Of a stretch of DNA of 39,984 bases, positions 33,986 to 39,984 are shown piece after piece. Source of the stretch: an uncultured Arthrobacter sp. (GTDB lineage Bacteria > Actinomycetota > Actinomycetes > Actinomycetales > Micrococcaceae); NCBI GenBank assembly GCA_937873245.1, contig CALMVY010000200.1, positions 1 to 39,984 of the forward strand, given 5' to 3'. The first letter of the stretch is position 1, and each line of letters begins with the position of its first letter. The position numbers were made by a program, and so were the translations under genes. Under the pieces are notes generated by a model. The model did no database searches. It was not told the origin of the DNA and was given only the letters and a program-made list of their open reading frames with translations.

Positions 33986-33998
33986 TTCGGGCAAAGGG

Positions 33999-34041
33999 GA
34001 AGCCCCATCAGCGTTTTGCCGTTGGTGGGGCTTCGACTTTT
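33999..34041 (+). terminator. Intrinsic terminator of valS
   Basis: GAAGCCCCA (33999-34007) pairs with TGGGGCTTC (34026-34034) around an 18-base loop, then GACTTTT follows. Confidence 0.75.
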
Positions 34042-34448
34042 CGATTGTCACGTGACGTCTTAGACAATCTGGCGGGATCCTCGGATTTTCAGGTCTTCCT
34101 ACCTCGTCACTGGTAGCCATCATCTGACTTTGCCGATGGCTGCGTCGGATGAGTGTCACTGAATCTTTGGTTCCTGCGTCCCTCTTCTTTCGAAGTGGGT
34201 AAGTTCTATTCTTGTCCCGCAGTTCCCGATGCACAAGAGCCCCGAACGAACTACATGACAGTAATTCTTCCGGGGCTCTTATTACTGCCGGGAGGAAACC
34301 CCGCGGAATACGGACCCGGTGCACTTAGGCGAGTTGCCAGCGACCTGCCGGTTTGGTGAGCACGCTGCGCGGTGGTTCCGGGGCTGGCCCGCCGGTGGCA
34401 CGTTGCCCGGGCGCGGAGGCCAGGGTCAACGCGCCACTGGCGGTGGTG
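34042..34448. other. Gene-free, palindrome-rich spacer at the edge of the metal cluster
   Basis: About 400 bases with no supported gene and visibly lower GC than the flanks. It holds GATTGTC/GACAATC (34043-34049 and 34063-34069) around a perfect GTCACGTGAC palindrome (34047-34056), and AAGAGCCCCG/CGGGGCTCTT (34235-34244 and 34271-34280). The second pair could form a terminator for the PepSY gene reading from the right. Terminal repeats of a lost insertion sequence are another possibility. Confidence 0.55.
34235..34280. repeat. Perfect 10-bp inverted repeat, 26-base loop
   Basis: AAGAGCCCCG at 34235-34244 and its exact complement at 34271-34280, 170 bp downstream of the PepSY stop. No clear T tract on either side. 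Confidence 0.7.
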
Positions 34449-35924
34449 TTACCTGCTGCTTTGGTGTCGGTTCTTGATGAGGCCCAGGACGATGTCGAAG
34501 GCCAGGAAGGCGGCGAGGCTGATTCCCAGCAGTGGAACGAACCCGCCGACCGCGATGCCTACCGCAGCGACGGCGGCTGTGAGGGGCCAGGGCGCGGCCC
34601 GGAGGAAGCGCCGGGCCGGGGCCCTCCCGACCGCCCAGGCTGTGCCGCGGGTGGGTCGGCGTTTCCACCACATGAGGTAGCCGCCAATGATGCTTCCGGC
34701 CAGGCCGAGTGCGATGAGGGCCAGGACGAGCTGGTTGGCCAGTCCGAAGAGGACACCCATGTGCGCGTCAATGCCCCAGCGGGTGAGTTTCGCGGCGATG
34801 TTGAAGTCCTCGAACACGAGTTGTCCGGTGACCTTCATGGTGGCGGGGTCGATAGCGACGGCGTCGGCCTGGGTGGGCCAGCTGCGGTCGATTTCCGTGA
34901 CCGTCCAGGCCTTACCGGCCCCGGCTGGGGGCTTGATTTCGATTTTGCCGGCATCGATGATGGCCTCCTGGCGTGCGGCGGCAAGGGCGTGGTCGTACAT
35001 GGCCGGGTCCGTGGTTGTGCCTGTAGGTGTTCCGCCGTCGTGATGGGGCTGCTCCCCGCCGGCGGCCGGTGCGCGTGTGCTGTCAAGGGTGGTGGGCAGC
35101 TTGGGGGTGGTCCAGTTCAGGGAGGACCTGAGGCTGGTGATGTTGTTACCGGCCAGCCCGGACCAGGTCAGGCCCGTGGCGGAGAGGAACAGGAATCCGA
35201 GAATGAGTACCACGCCGCCGGTTCCGTGGACCTTCGCGAAGCCGGCCCGGCCGAACCTGCCCGTCCTTGTCTCGGTGGCGGTGCGTATTTTTGGTGTCTT
35301 CCGTCGGGGCCTGGTCAGCCACAGTGCAAGGCCGGCCAGGGCGATCACCCAGAGCCAGGACGCGGCCAGTTCGCTGTAGAGGCGGCCGGCATTGCCCAGC
35401 AGCAGGGTCCGGTGCAGGTCATCGATCCAGGTCCGGAACGGCAGGACACCGCTGGTGCCGTAGACGGTCAGGTCCCCCCGGATTTCGGCGTCGGCGGGGT
35501 TGATGAAAATTGCCCGGGATTCGGACTCGCCCAGTGCGGGGTCGGTGAACATGATGCGGGTGGTGTCCCCGGGCCGCGGTGCGGGCCGGACTGCCGCGGG
35601 CGCCTGGCCGCCGACGACCTGCTGCGCGGCACGGATCTGGTCCGCGAGTGGAACAGACGACGGGGAGGCCGGGACGCGGAGTTCCTTGCTGTAGATTGCC
35701 TCTTCCAGCGCCGGAGTCAGGGCGTAGAGCGCGCCCGAGAGGGCGGCGATGAGCAGGAAGGGGCCGATGAAGACCCCGGCATAGAAGTGCAGGCGCATCG
35801 CCAGGGCCCGGAAGGGGCCACGGGGTTTGCCGGGGGTGGTTGCGTCTGTGGCCGGCCCTGCCTGTCTTGCCTCTCTTGCCTGTCTTGCCTGTCCTGCTGG
35901 TTCGGTGGTGATGGTGGGTGTCAT
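34449..35924 (-). CDS. PepSY-associated membrane protein (PiuB-like)
   Basis: 491 residues of the PepSY/PepSY-TM family, whose members include iron-uptake-linked membrane proteins and flavin- or heme-linked reductases. Four main helices are visible: LHFYAGVFIGPFLLIAALSG (about 45-65, containing the typical His), ASWLWVIALAGLALWLT (about 187-203), HGTGGVVLILGFLFLSATGL (about 235-255), and LVLALIALGLAGSIIGGYLMWW (about 395-416). Two more hydrophobic stretches occur at the end. Extracytoplasmic PepSY-like segments lie between, and a HDGG-containing linker is in the middle. DLHRTLLLG and DAHMGVLFG are family motifs. The ATG at 35924 has AGGA seven bases upstream. It is the last gene of the DyP cluster, 136 bp after efeB-like. 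Confidence 0.86.
   Translation of the reverse strand: MTPTITTEPAGQARQAREARQAGPATDATTPGKPRGPFRALAMRLHFYAGVFIGPFLLIAALSGALYALTPALEEAIYSKELRVPASPSSVPLADQIRAAQQVVGGQAPAAVRPAPRPGDTTRIMFTDPALGESESRAIFINPADAEIRGDLTVYGTSGVLPFRTWIDDLHRTLLLGNAGRLYSELAASWLWVIALAGLALWLTRPRRKTPKIRTATETRTGRFGRAGFAKVHGTGGVVLILGFLFLSATGLTWSGLAGNNITSLRSSLNWTTPKLPTTLDSTRAPAAGGEQPHHDGGTPTGTTTDPAMYDHALAAARQEAIIDAGKIEIKPPAGAGKAWTVTEIDRSWPTQADAVAIDPATMKVTGQLVFEDFNIAAKLTRWGIDAHMGVLFGLANQLVLALIALGLAGSIIGGYLMWWKRRPTRGTAWAVGRAPARRFLRAAPWPLTAAVAAVGIAVGGFVPLLGISLAAFLAFDIVLGLIKNRHQSSR
35860..35895 (-). repeat. Four 9-bp tandem repeats at the PepSY N-terminus
   Basis: The plus-strand unit GCCTGTCTT occurs in four copies with single-base differences. 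It encodes a Q-A-R repeat in the cytoplasmic tail and is in frame. Confidence 0.85.
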
Positions 35925-35985
35925 GGGTTTTCCTCATGGCCGGGTCCGTCAGGGCAGGCCTGAGCGGCCGGTGAAGTTGGGCGCG

Positions 35986-36032
35986 GGCAGCCAGCACCTC
36001 GGGGCTGGTGCCGGGTCCGGGTGCTGGCTGCC
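35986..36032 (-). promoter_or_regulatory. Strong hairpin between DyP and PepSY genes
   Basis: Perfect 13-bp arms, GGCAGCCAGCACC (35986-35998) and GGTGCTGGCTGCC (36020-36032), in the 136-bp gap, with a 21-base loop. There is no T tract. It could act as an mRNA stabiliser of the upstream genes, a processing site, or a Rho-assisted terminator that lowers PepSY expression. Confidence 0.6.
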
Positions 36033-36060
36033 GCGAAAGTCCGTTGATTACCTGGTGCTC

Positions 36061-37332
36061 TCAGATGAAGAGCTGCTCGCCGATAAAGCCTCCGGGCCGG
36101 CATCCGGGCGGGATGGCGAACACGGCGGACCCGACGGGGGTGGTCCATTGGTTCAGGATGTCCAGTTCATCCAGGCGGCGCTGGATCGGGGTGAACTGCC
36201 GGTCCACGTCGGCCTGGTACGAGGCGAATATCAGCCCGGACCCGGATCCGGGCCCGGCGCCCGGGGCGGTGTCGTAGTTGTAGGCGCGCCGGAAGATCCG
36301 TTGCGAGGTGTCCTCGGGACGGGCTCTGCGCAGGTGCGAGAAGTCCGCAATCACCGGGAATCCCACCGGGTTCAGCGCGGTGAAGTCGGGCTCGTCGTGC
36401 TCCTGCGTTCCGGTCAGCGGCGCACCGTTGGTGAGGTTCCTGCCCACGGTTTCCTCCCGTCCGGAACGGTCGAGTTCATCCCATGTGTCCAGGTTCATGG
36501 CGATCCGCCGGATCACCAGTGAGGTCCCGTTCCGGGTCCAGGCCGGTGTTTGGGTGTCGCCCCAGACGACGCGGTCGAAGTCCGGGCTTCCGGGGGCGGG
36601 GTTGGCGGTTCCATCGACCTGGCCGAACAGGTTCCGCATGGTGGTTCCGGTTTTTTCCGTGCCGTAGGCGCGGCGGAACCCGGACTGGATCCAGCGGACG
36701 GTGGTGAAGCTCCGGCTGTCTTTGAGCAGCATCCGCTGGGCATGGGCGAGCGTGAGGGGATCGTCCGCGCAGATCTGCAGCAGCAGATCCCCGTCGGAGA
36801 ATTCCGGAACGAGCCGGTCGATCGTGAACGCCGGCAGGGGCTTCAGCCAGGCCGGGGCCCGGGCTGGATCAACCGCCCGGATCAGTCCGGGGCCGAATCC
36901 GAAGGTCACCGTCAGCCGTGCCGGGCGCAGCGCGAGTTCGCCTTCGGTGTCCGCCAGCGCCGGCTTGCCCTGGGTGAGGTTCGCTGCGTCGTCGCTGAGC
37001 ACGCGCAGCAGCGCCCTGACCCGCTCCCGGGTGGTGCCGGGGAGCAGGTCCAGGGCCAGGAAGGCGCCGTGGGCCTGCGGGGCCGTGCTGATCCCGGCCT
37101 GGCGTTCACCGTGGAACGGTTCAGTCCCGGCCCCGTTGGATCCGTCCTCCGGCAGCGGCATCCCGGGTTGGGAATCGCGGCCGGCCGCGGCGATCTGGGT
37201 GCCGGCAGCTGCCAGCGCGCCGATGCCGGCCGCGGCGCCGCCGAACAGAACCTGCCGGCGCCGGAGACCACCGCGGCCGGCGTAATCCTGCCCCCGCGTG
37301 TCCTGCTCCGTCGCGTGCCGGTCCGATGACAT
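36061..37332 (-). CDS. Tat-exported DyP-type heme peroxidase (EfeB/DtpA-like)
   Basis: 423 residues. A twin-arginine signal (LRRRQVLFGGAAAGIGALAAAG, in two parts about 22-45) sends the folded heme protein outside. The DyP fold shows LTVTFGFGPGL, the GXXDG motif in GQVDGTANP, SLVIRRIAMN with the active-site Arg, ADFSHLRRARPE with the probable heme-ligand His, and GLIFASYQAD then QFTPIQRRL. Family members use peroxide to oxidise substrates. EfeB was proposed to release iron from heme, and Streptomyces DtpA helps mature a copper oxidase. The ATG at 37332 overlaps the upstream stop as TGATG, so translation is coupled to the PCu(A)C gene. Confidence 0.92.
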   Translation of the reverse strand: MSSDRHATEQDTRGQDYAGRGGLRRRQVLFGGAAAGIGALAAAGTQIAAAGRDSQPGMPLPEDGSNGAGTEPFHGERQAGISTAPQAHGAFLALDLLPGTTRERVRALLRVLSDDAANLTQGKPALADTEGELALRPARLTVTFGFGPGLIRAVDPARAPAWLKPLPAFTIDRLVPEFSDGDLLLQICADDPLTLAHAQRMLLKDSRSFTTVRWIQSGFRRAYGTEKTGTTMRNLFGQVDGTANPAPGSPDFDRVVWGDTQTPAWTRNGTSLVIRRIAMNLDTWDELDRSGREETVGRNLTNGAPLTGTQEHDEPDFTALNPVGFPVIADFSHLRRARPEDTSQRIFRRAYNYDTAPGAGPGSGSGLIFASYQADVDRQFTPIQRRLDELDILNQWTTPVGSAVFAIPPGCRPGGFIGEQLFI

Positions 37333-37928
37333 CACTTCGACGGCGAGGTCGAGGGCATCGCCATGCCGCTGTGGGTGCTGTCCATGGAGCCCTGTCCCGG
37401 TTCCGTGGTCCCGCTCCCGGAGTATTCCTCGTTCGCCCCGGCGAAGTCTTTGACCTGGGCGGTGAATTTTGTCGTGCCGCCATCGGCGAGCTTCAACTCA
37501 ACAATGATGTCGTCCCCGGCCTTTACGGGCTGGGTCAGGTCCATCAGCATGATGTGGTTGGCGCCCGGTTCGAGTTTGAAGGTGCCCTTGGCGGGAATGA
37601 CGAATCCGCCCTCCTTGGGCTGCATCTTCATGGTGCCGTCGGAGCCCGCCACGGTTTCGTGCAGCTCGGCGACCTTGGCAGCCGCAGTGGAGGCACCGGA
37701 GACCGTAATGTCCTCTCCCGTGGTGTTCTCGATGGTCCCGAAAACCGGGGTCATGCCGGACTCCAGGGCCTTGGCCCAGGTCTCGCTGACCGTCAGGGCA
37801 GCCGGCGCCGGTGTGTTGGAAATCGATGCCGAAGGCGCCGGTGCGGCGCCTTCCTGGCCGCAGCCGGTCAGGGTCAGGGCCGCGGCCGCGAGGACCGACA
37901 GGGTTGCGTAAGTGAGTTTTTTGGACAC
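37332..37928 (-). CDS. PCu(A)C-family copper chaperone lipoprotein
   Basis: 198 residues. A lipoprotein signal (KKLTYATLSVLAAAALTLTGC, lipobox LTGC) anchors it outside the membrane. The PCu(A)C/DUF461 domain has the copper-site pattern of a His (ELHETV), two Met (GTMKM), a distant His-x-Met (NHIMLM), and LPxKxG-like EGGFVIPAKGTF. Such proteins pass Cu(I) to cytochrome oxidase or other cuproenzymes. The C-terminus is Ser/Met-rich (MDSTHSGMAMPS) and may bind more copper. I use GTG at 37928 because AGGAG lies eight bases upstream and the signal peptide starts there. The frame to 38033 is spurious. Confidence 0.9.
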   Translation of the reverse strand: MSKKLTYATLSVLAAAALTLTGCGQEGAAPAPSASISNTPAPAALTVSETWAKALESGMTPVFGTIENTTGEDITVSGASTAAAKVAELHETVAGSDGTMKMQPKEGGFVIPAKGTFKLEPGANHIMLMDLTQPVKAGDDIIVELKLADGGTTKFTAQVKDFAGANEEYSGSGTTEPGQGSMDSTHSGMAMPSTSPSK

Positions 37929-37952
37929 GGGAGTGCTCCTGAAAGATTCGGG

Positions 37953-37975
37953 ACAGCCGGCCTTCGCCGGACTGT
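37953..37975 (-). repeat. Hairpin between copC-like and PCu(A)C genes
   Basis: ACAG-CCGGC and GCCGG-CTGT arms with a single unpaired base around CTT(C). It sits 25 bp upstream of the PCu(A)C start and has no T tract. Confidence 0.5.
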
Positions 37976-37980
37976 AAGTG

Positions 37981-38607
37981 CTAGTTGTCTGTTGTGGTGC
38001 GGCGAAGCCCGGCGGTGGCCCGGACGGCGACATAGATGCCGAGTCCTGCCACGGCCCCGAGGCCGGCAGGGATCAGCCAGGCCGGCAGCGCCGCGGACTG
38101 ATCCGTGTTGGCCTGGCTGGCTTCGGTATCAGGGGCCTGCGCGGCGGAGGTGTCTGCTCCGTTCCCGGCGGCAAAGGACCCTGGCGTGGCGGTGGCTCCG
38201 ACGAGGAATTCGTAACTGCCGCTGATGGGGTGCCCGTCGCCGGACACCGCCCTCCACCGCACCTGATATTCGCCCTCGGGCAGGTCCGCGGGCAGCGGCT
38301 GGGTCAGGGTGGCCCCGGTCAGGACCGGGTCGTTCTGTGCCCGGTTCCTGATCGAGGAGTCCACCACGCGGATCTCATATCCCAGCTTCATCATCGGGGC
38401 CAGGAACGTCAGCGAAATACTGTCGGGGGCTTGCCCGAGACGTTCGCCGGGTGCCGGTGTGGACGAAATCAGCTGGTCATGGGCTGACGCGGGGGGCGCC
38501 GCGGCGAGGCTGACGCCCAGGCCCAGCAGGAGCAGGGCGAGCACAGAGGTGACGCTGCCCGTCCCGAGGCGCCGCCAAGGGATTTTGGTCAAGGTAATTT
38601 TGGACAT
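37981..38607 (-). CDS. CopC-domain copper-binding protein
   Basis: 208 residues. The signal peptide is a long hydrophobic stretch (VTSVLALLLLGLGVSLAAA) cleaved after ASA, leaving a mature N-terminus HDQLISSTPAPGE. An N-terminal His of this kind is the Cu(II) ligand of CopC proteins. The rest of the domain shows ISLTFLAPM, GEYQVRWRAVSGDGHPISGSYEF with the second conserved His, then a Thr/Ala-rich linker. A C-terminal membrane helix (AWLIPAGLGAVAGLGIYVAV) tethers it. It lacks a fused CopD domain. The ATG at 38607 is chosen over 38646 because the signal peptide then begins properly (MSKITLTKIPWRR). It lies 52 bp upstream of the PCu(A)C gene. Confidence 0.9.
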   Translation of the reverse strand: MSKITLTKIPWRRLGTGSVTSVLALLLLGLGVSLAAAPPASAHDQLISSTPAPGERLGQAPDSISLTFLAPMMKLGYEIRVVDSSIRNRAQNDPVLTGATLTQPLPADLPEGEYQVRWRAVSGDGHPISGSYEFLVGATATPGSFAAGNGADTSAAQAPDTEASQANTDQSAALPAWLIPAGLGAVAGLGIYVAVRATAGLRRTTTDN

Positions 38608-38677
38608 GGCTACTTTCCGCCCCGGGTGCCTGGTCACAGGCTGCACGGGGTTTATCGGGGTGAGAGGCGCACGGCGC

Positions 38678-39298
38678 CTAGGACACGACAGGAAAGAGCG
38701 GAGGACCGCGGTGACGCATCACCAGCAGCGGGGCGCCCAGGTTGCGCAGGGTCCGTACCGGCCAGCTTGCCGGAAGGATCGGCGCACCCGGCTCGGCCGC
38801 AAGCGGTATGAACAACGGGAGGAACGCCGTCGCCTTCAGACGCACGGCCCGGAGCAGCCGTACGGCGGTGACCTCGCCATGCCTGAGCACGGCAACGGTG
38901 ACCACGGCCGCGAACGCGTGGCTGAGCCACATCGCTGGCGAGGCATGCGTCATCCCGGCAGACATCGCGGCTTCACCGCCGGAGGTCAGCGCCGGCACGA
39001 CGTGACCGGCATGCCCCGCCCCCGCCGAGGAGACTGCGGAGGCAGCGCCCTCACCGCCGAGACTGAACAGCCAATGAAACAACCCTTGGCTCAACCCGAC
39101 CCCGGCCGTCAACCGCCACAAGCACAGCACTCGGCCGGCCAAAGCACCGCAAATCAGCCCCGACAGCGCCAACGACAAAAGCGCCAGACGCACATCAGGG
39201 ACATCGCCGCCGGCCAGGACGTGGGACAGGGCGGCAACAGAGGTCGCAAAAACGGCACCGGTCCATCCGCGCACCAGACGCAGTCCCCGTGCCGTCAC
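38678..39298 (-). CDS. Multi-pass membrane protein with His-containing loops, unknown function
   Basis: 206 residues, not recognised. About four or five hydrophobic segments: VFATSVAALSHVLAG, LALLSLALSGLICGALAG, LTAGVGLSQGLFHWLFSLG, AMWLSHAFAAVVTVAVL and TAFLPLFIPLAA. His residues cluster in and beside the helices (SHVL, GLFHW, GHAGHVV, MTHAS, LSHAF, LRHGE), suggesting metal or heme interaction. The GTG at 39298 has GGGAGG about five bases upstream. A TTG at 39316 is less likely. It is the first gene of the copper/DyP string, 70 bp before the CopC gene. It abuts IS debris, which must contain or border its promoter. Confidence 0.7.
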   Translation of the reverse strand: MTARGLRLVRGWTGAVFATSVAALSHVLAGGDVPDVRLALLSLALSGLICGALAGRVLCLWRLTAGVGLSQGLFHWLFSLGGEGAASAVSSAGAGHAGHVVPALTSGGEAAMSAGMTHASPAMWLSHAFAAVVTVAVLRHGEVTAVRLLRAVRLKATAFLPLFIPLAAEPGAPILPASWPVRTLRNLGAPLLVMRHRGPPLFPVVS

Positions 39299-39325
39299 AT
39301 TCCCTCCCCGCCACAATTAGACATC

Positions 39326-39341
39326 GGACCCCAACCGGTCC
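39326..39341. promoter_or_regulatory. Inverted repeat GGACC-N6-GGTCC ahead of the metal cluster
   Basis: Five-base arms around CCAACC, 28 bp upstream of the GTG of the first cluster gene. A possible operator, but short enough to be chance. Confidence 0.25.
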
Positions 39342-39362
39342 ACGACAATTCTCTCCCCAATT

Positions 39363-39741
39363 CTACGCACCGTCGAACAAAAGATGGCTCCAAGAGTGGG
39401 CTGCTGCGGTGATTTCCCAGCACACGCCGGCGCGGCCCATCGCAGAGCGCATGCCCAGGCTGGCCACCAGGGCCACTGAAATCGGCCGAGGTGTGGATGT
39501 AGGTGATGTCGCCGACGCACTTCACCCCGGGGAGGTCGGCGGTGAAGTCCCGGTTGACGAGGTCGGGCATGCCTGCGGCTGCCTGCGCGTCAGCCTCGGT
39601 GGTGATGCGGAACGGGCGTGGTTGGCAGGCCACCAGGCCCTGGTGGCGCATGACCTACCGCACCAGCTCGGGTGAGCGCTCGGTTTGTTCTGCGGCGAGA
39701 TCGGCGTGGATGCGCCGGTACCCGAAGGTGCCCTCGGATGC
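39363..39741 (-). pseudogene. Decayed IS3-family transposase (OrfB) with internal deletion
   Basis: The minus strand reads GTFGYRRIHADLAAEQ, then an in-frame TAG (39655-39657), then VMRHQGLVACQPR and PGVKCVGDITYIHT, the start of the rve/DDE domain of IS3 OrfB. The sequence then jumps frame to SLGMRSAMGRAGVCWE and a TAAAHSWSHL stretch resembling the NxAAESFWS region near the end of the same domain. The central catalytic part is therefore deleted and the reading frame broken. No terminal inverted repeats were identified. Confidence 0.8.
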
Positions 39742-39865
39742 GGGTCACCCGACCGATGCAAAACCACCCCTCCGTTGCCTCCACGGGGCTGCTGCAGCCC
39801 TGATGCCCGGCCCCTTGCCCGGGCCGGAACACAGCTTCCAGCCCGCGGCATCTCGCGCGCGGCCC

Positions 39866-39894
39866 TTGCAATCCCTGCTGCCGTTCGGGATGAT
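39866..39894 (+). promoter_or_regulatory. Possible promoter of the ZIP-like gene
   Basis: TTGCAA (39866-39871) and GATGAT (39889-39894), 17 bp apart. The short leader after it contains TTAG-TGC-CTAA (39911-39921), which resembles part of a DtxR/IdeR-type metal-repressor site. Confidence 0.3.
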
Positions 39895-39937
39895 GCCTAG
39901 GCGCGGTGCTTTAGTGCCTAAGCCGAAAGGGGCGCCG

Positions 39938-39984
39938 ATGCTGCAGGCATTTGGCTGGGGTCTGCTTGCCGGGTCCTCGTACTT
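39938..39984 (+). CDS. Probable ZIP-family metal transporter, N-terminus only
   Basis: Only 15 complete codons are in the window: MLQAFGWGLLAGSSY. This closely resembles the start of actinobacterial ZIP-family zinc/iron permeases (MLQAFLWGLLAGSS in memory). The ATG has AAAGGGG seven bases upstream. The call rests on a very short sequence and on its position next to the metal cluster. Confidence 0.5.
   Translation, partial: MLQAFGWGLLAGSSY

Noticed and set aside
32654..34324. 556-codon minus-strand open frame opposite valS
   Set aside because: Antisense shadow of valS. The part beyond valS (33947-34324) shows no protein family and covers a terminator and palindromes.
34153..34359. 68-codon plus-strand frame in the palindromic spacer
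   Set aside because: No ribosome site, no recognisable similarity, and it runs through the 10-bp inverted repeat.
35860..35895. Phase-variable repeat at the PepSY gene start
   Set aside because: The unit is 9 bp, so gain or loss of copies keeps the reading frame. It is not an on/off switch.

Overview
The window is high-GC DNA from an actinobacterium. Gene order and protein sequences point to the Arthrobacter/Pseudarthrobacter group (Micrococcaceae). Evidence includes the block rplU-rpmA-obgE-proB-proA-(small membrane protein)-nadD-rsfS, the block ileS-folC-DUF4233-ndk next to a very large RNase E/G, a ThiD-TenA fusion, a ROK regulator, and frequent GTG starts. This placement comes from recognition, not from a search.

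Layout. 1-3166 (minus): the methionine unit metF-metE, with metE cut by the window edge. Its leader is long and structured and looks like a riboswitch. 3321-7391: a short orphan ORF, a ROK regulator, an RlmG/RsmC-type rRNA methyltransferase, a decayed flavoprotein fragment, a PhnA/YjdM zinc-ribbon protein and a DoxX-like membrane protein. 7482-15774 (minus): tRNA-Ala(GGC), rsfS, a one-TM low-complexity protein, nadD, a small membrane protein, proA, proB, obgE, rpmA and rplU, with terminators and promoters placed between them. 15893-17570 (minus): a TPP riboswitch driving a ThiD-TenA fusion. 17704-20946 (minus): RNase E/G. 21419-22090 (plus): a VKOR-family protein. A perfect 26-bp inverted repeat separates it from ndk. 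22199-28135 (minus): ndk, DUF4233, folC and ileS, headed by an actinobacterial ileS T-box. 28172-33946: a secreted glycerophosphodiesterase, a membrane-anchored endonuclease/exonuclease/phosphatase-family protein, an SDR and valS.

After the valS terminator the character changes. A palindrome-rich spacer of about 400 bp (34043-34448) leads into a compact minus-strand envelope cluster (34449-39298). In transcription order this is an unknown His-containing membrane protein, CopC, a PCu(A)C lipoprotein, a Tat-exported DyP peroxidase and a PepSY membrane protein. On the far side lies a decayed, internally deleted IS3-type transposase (39363-39741), followed by the first codons of a probable ZIP metal transporter. 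The cluster is bounded on one side by IS debris and on the other by unusual palindromic DNA, so it looks like an accessory metal-handling island. Its combination of copper carriers and a heme peroxidase recalls the Streptomyces DtpA/copper-chaperone neighbourhood, but it adds a PepSY protein and an unrecognised membrane protein. This is the best candidate here for a little-described system.

RNA-level control is prominent. The window holds a TPP riboswitch, a T-box, a probable unassigned metF leader element, a probable rplU leader and several intrinsic terminators. No CRISPR array, rRNA or intact mobile element was seen.
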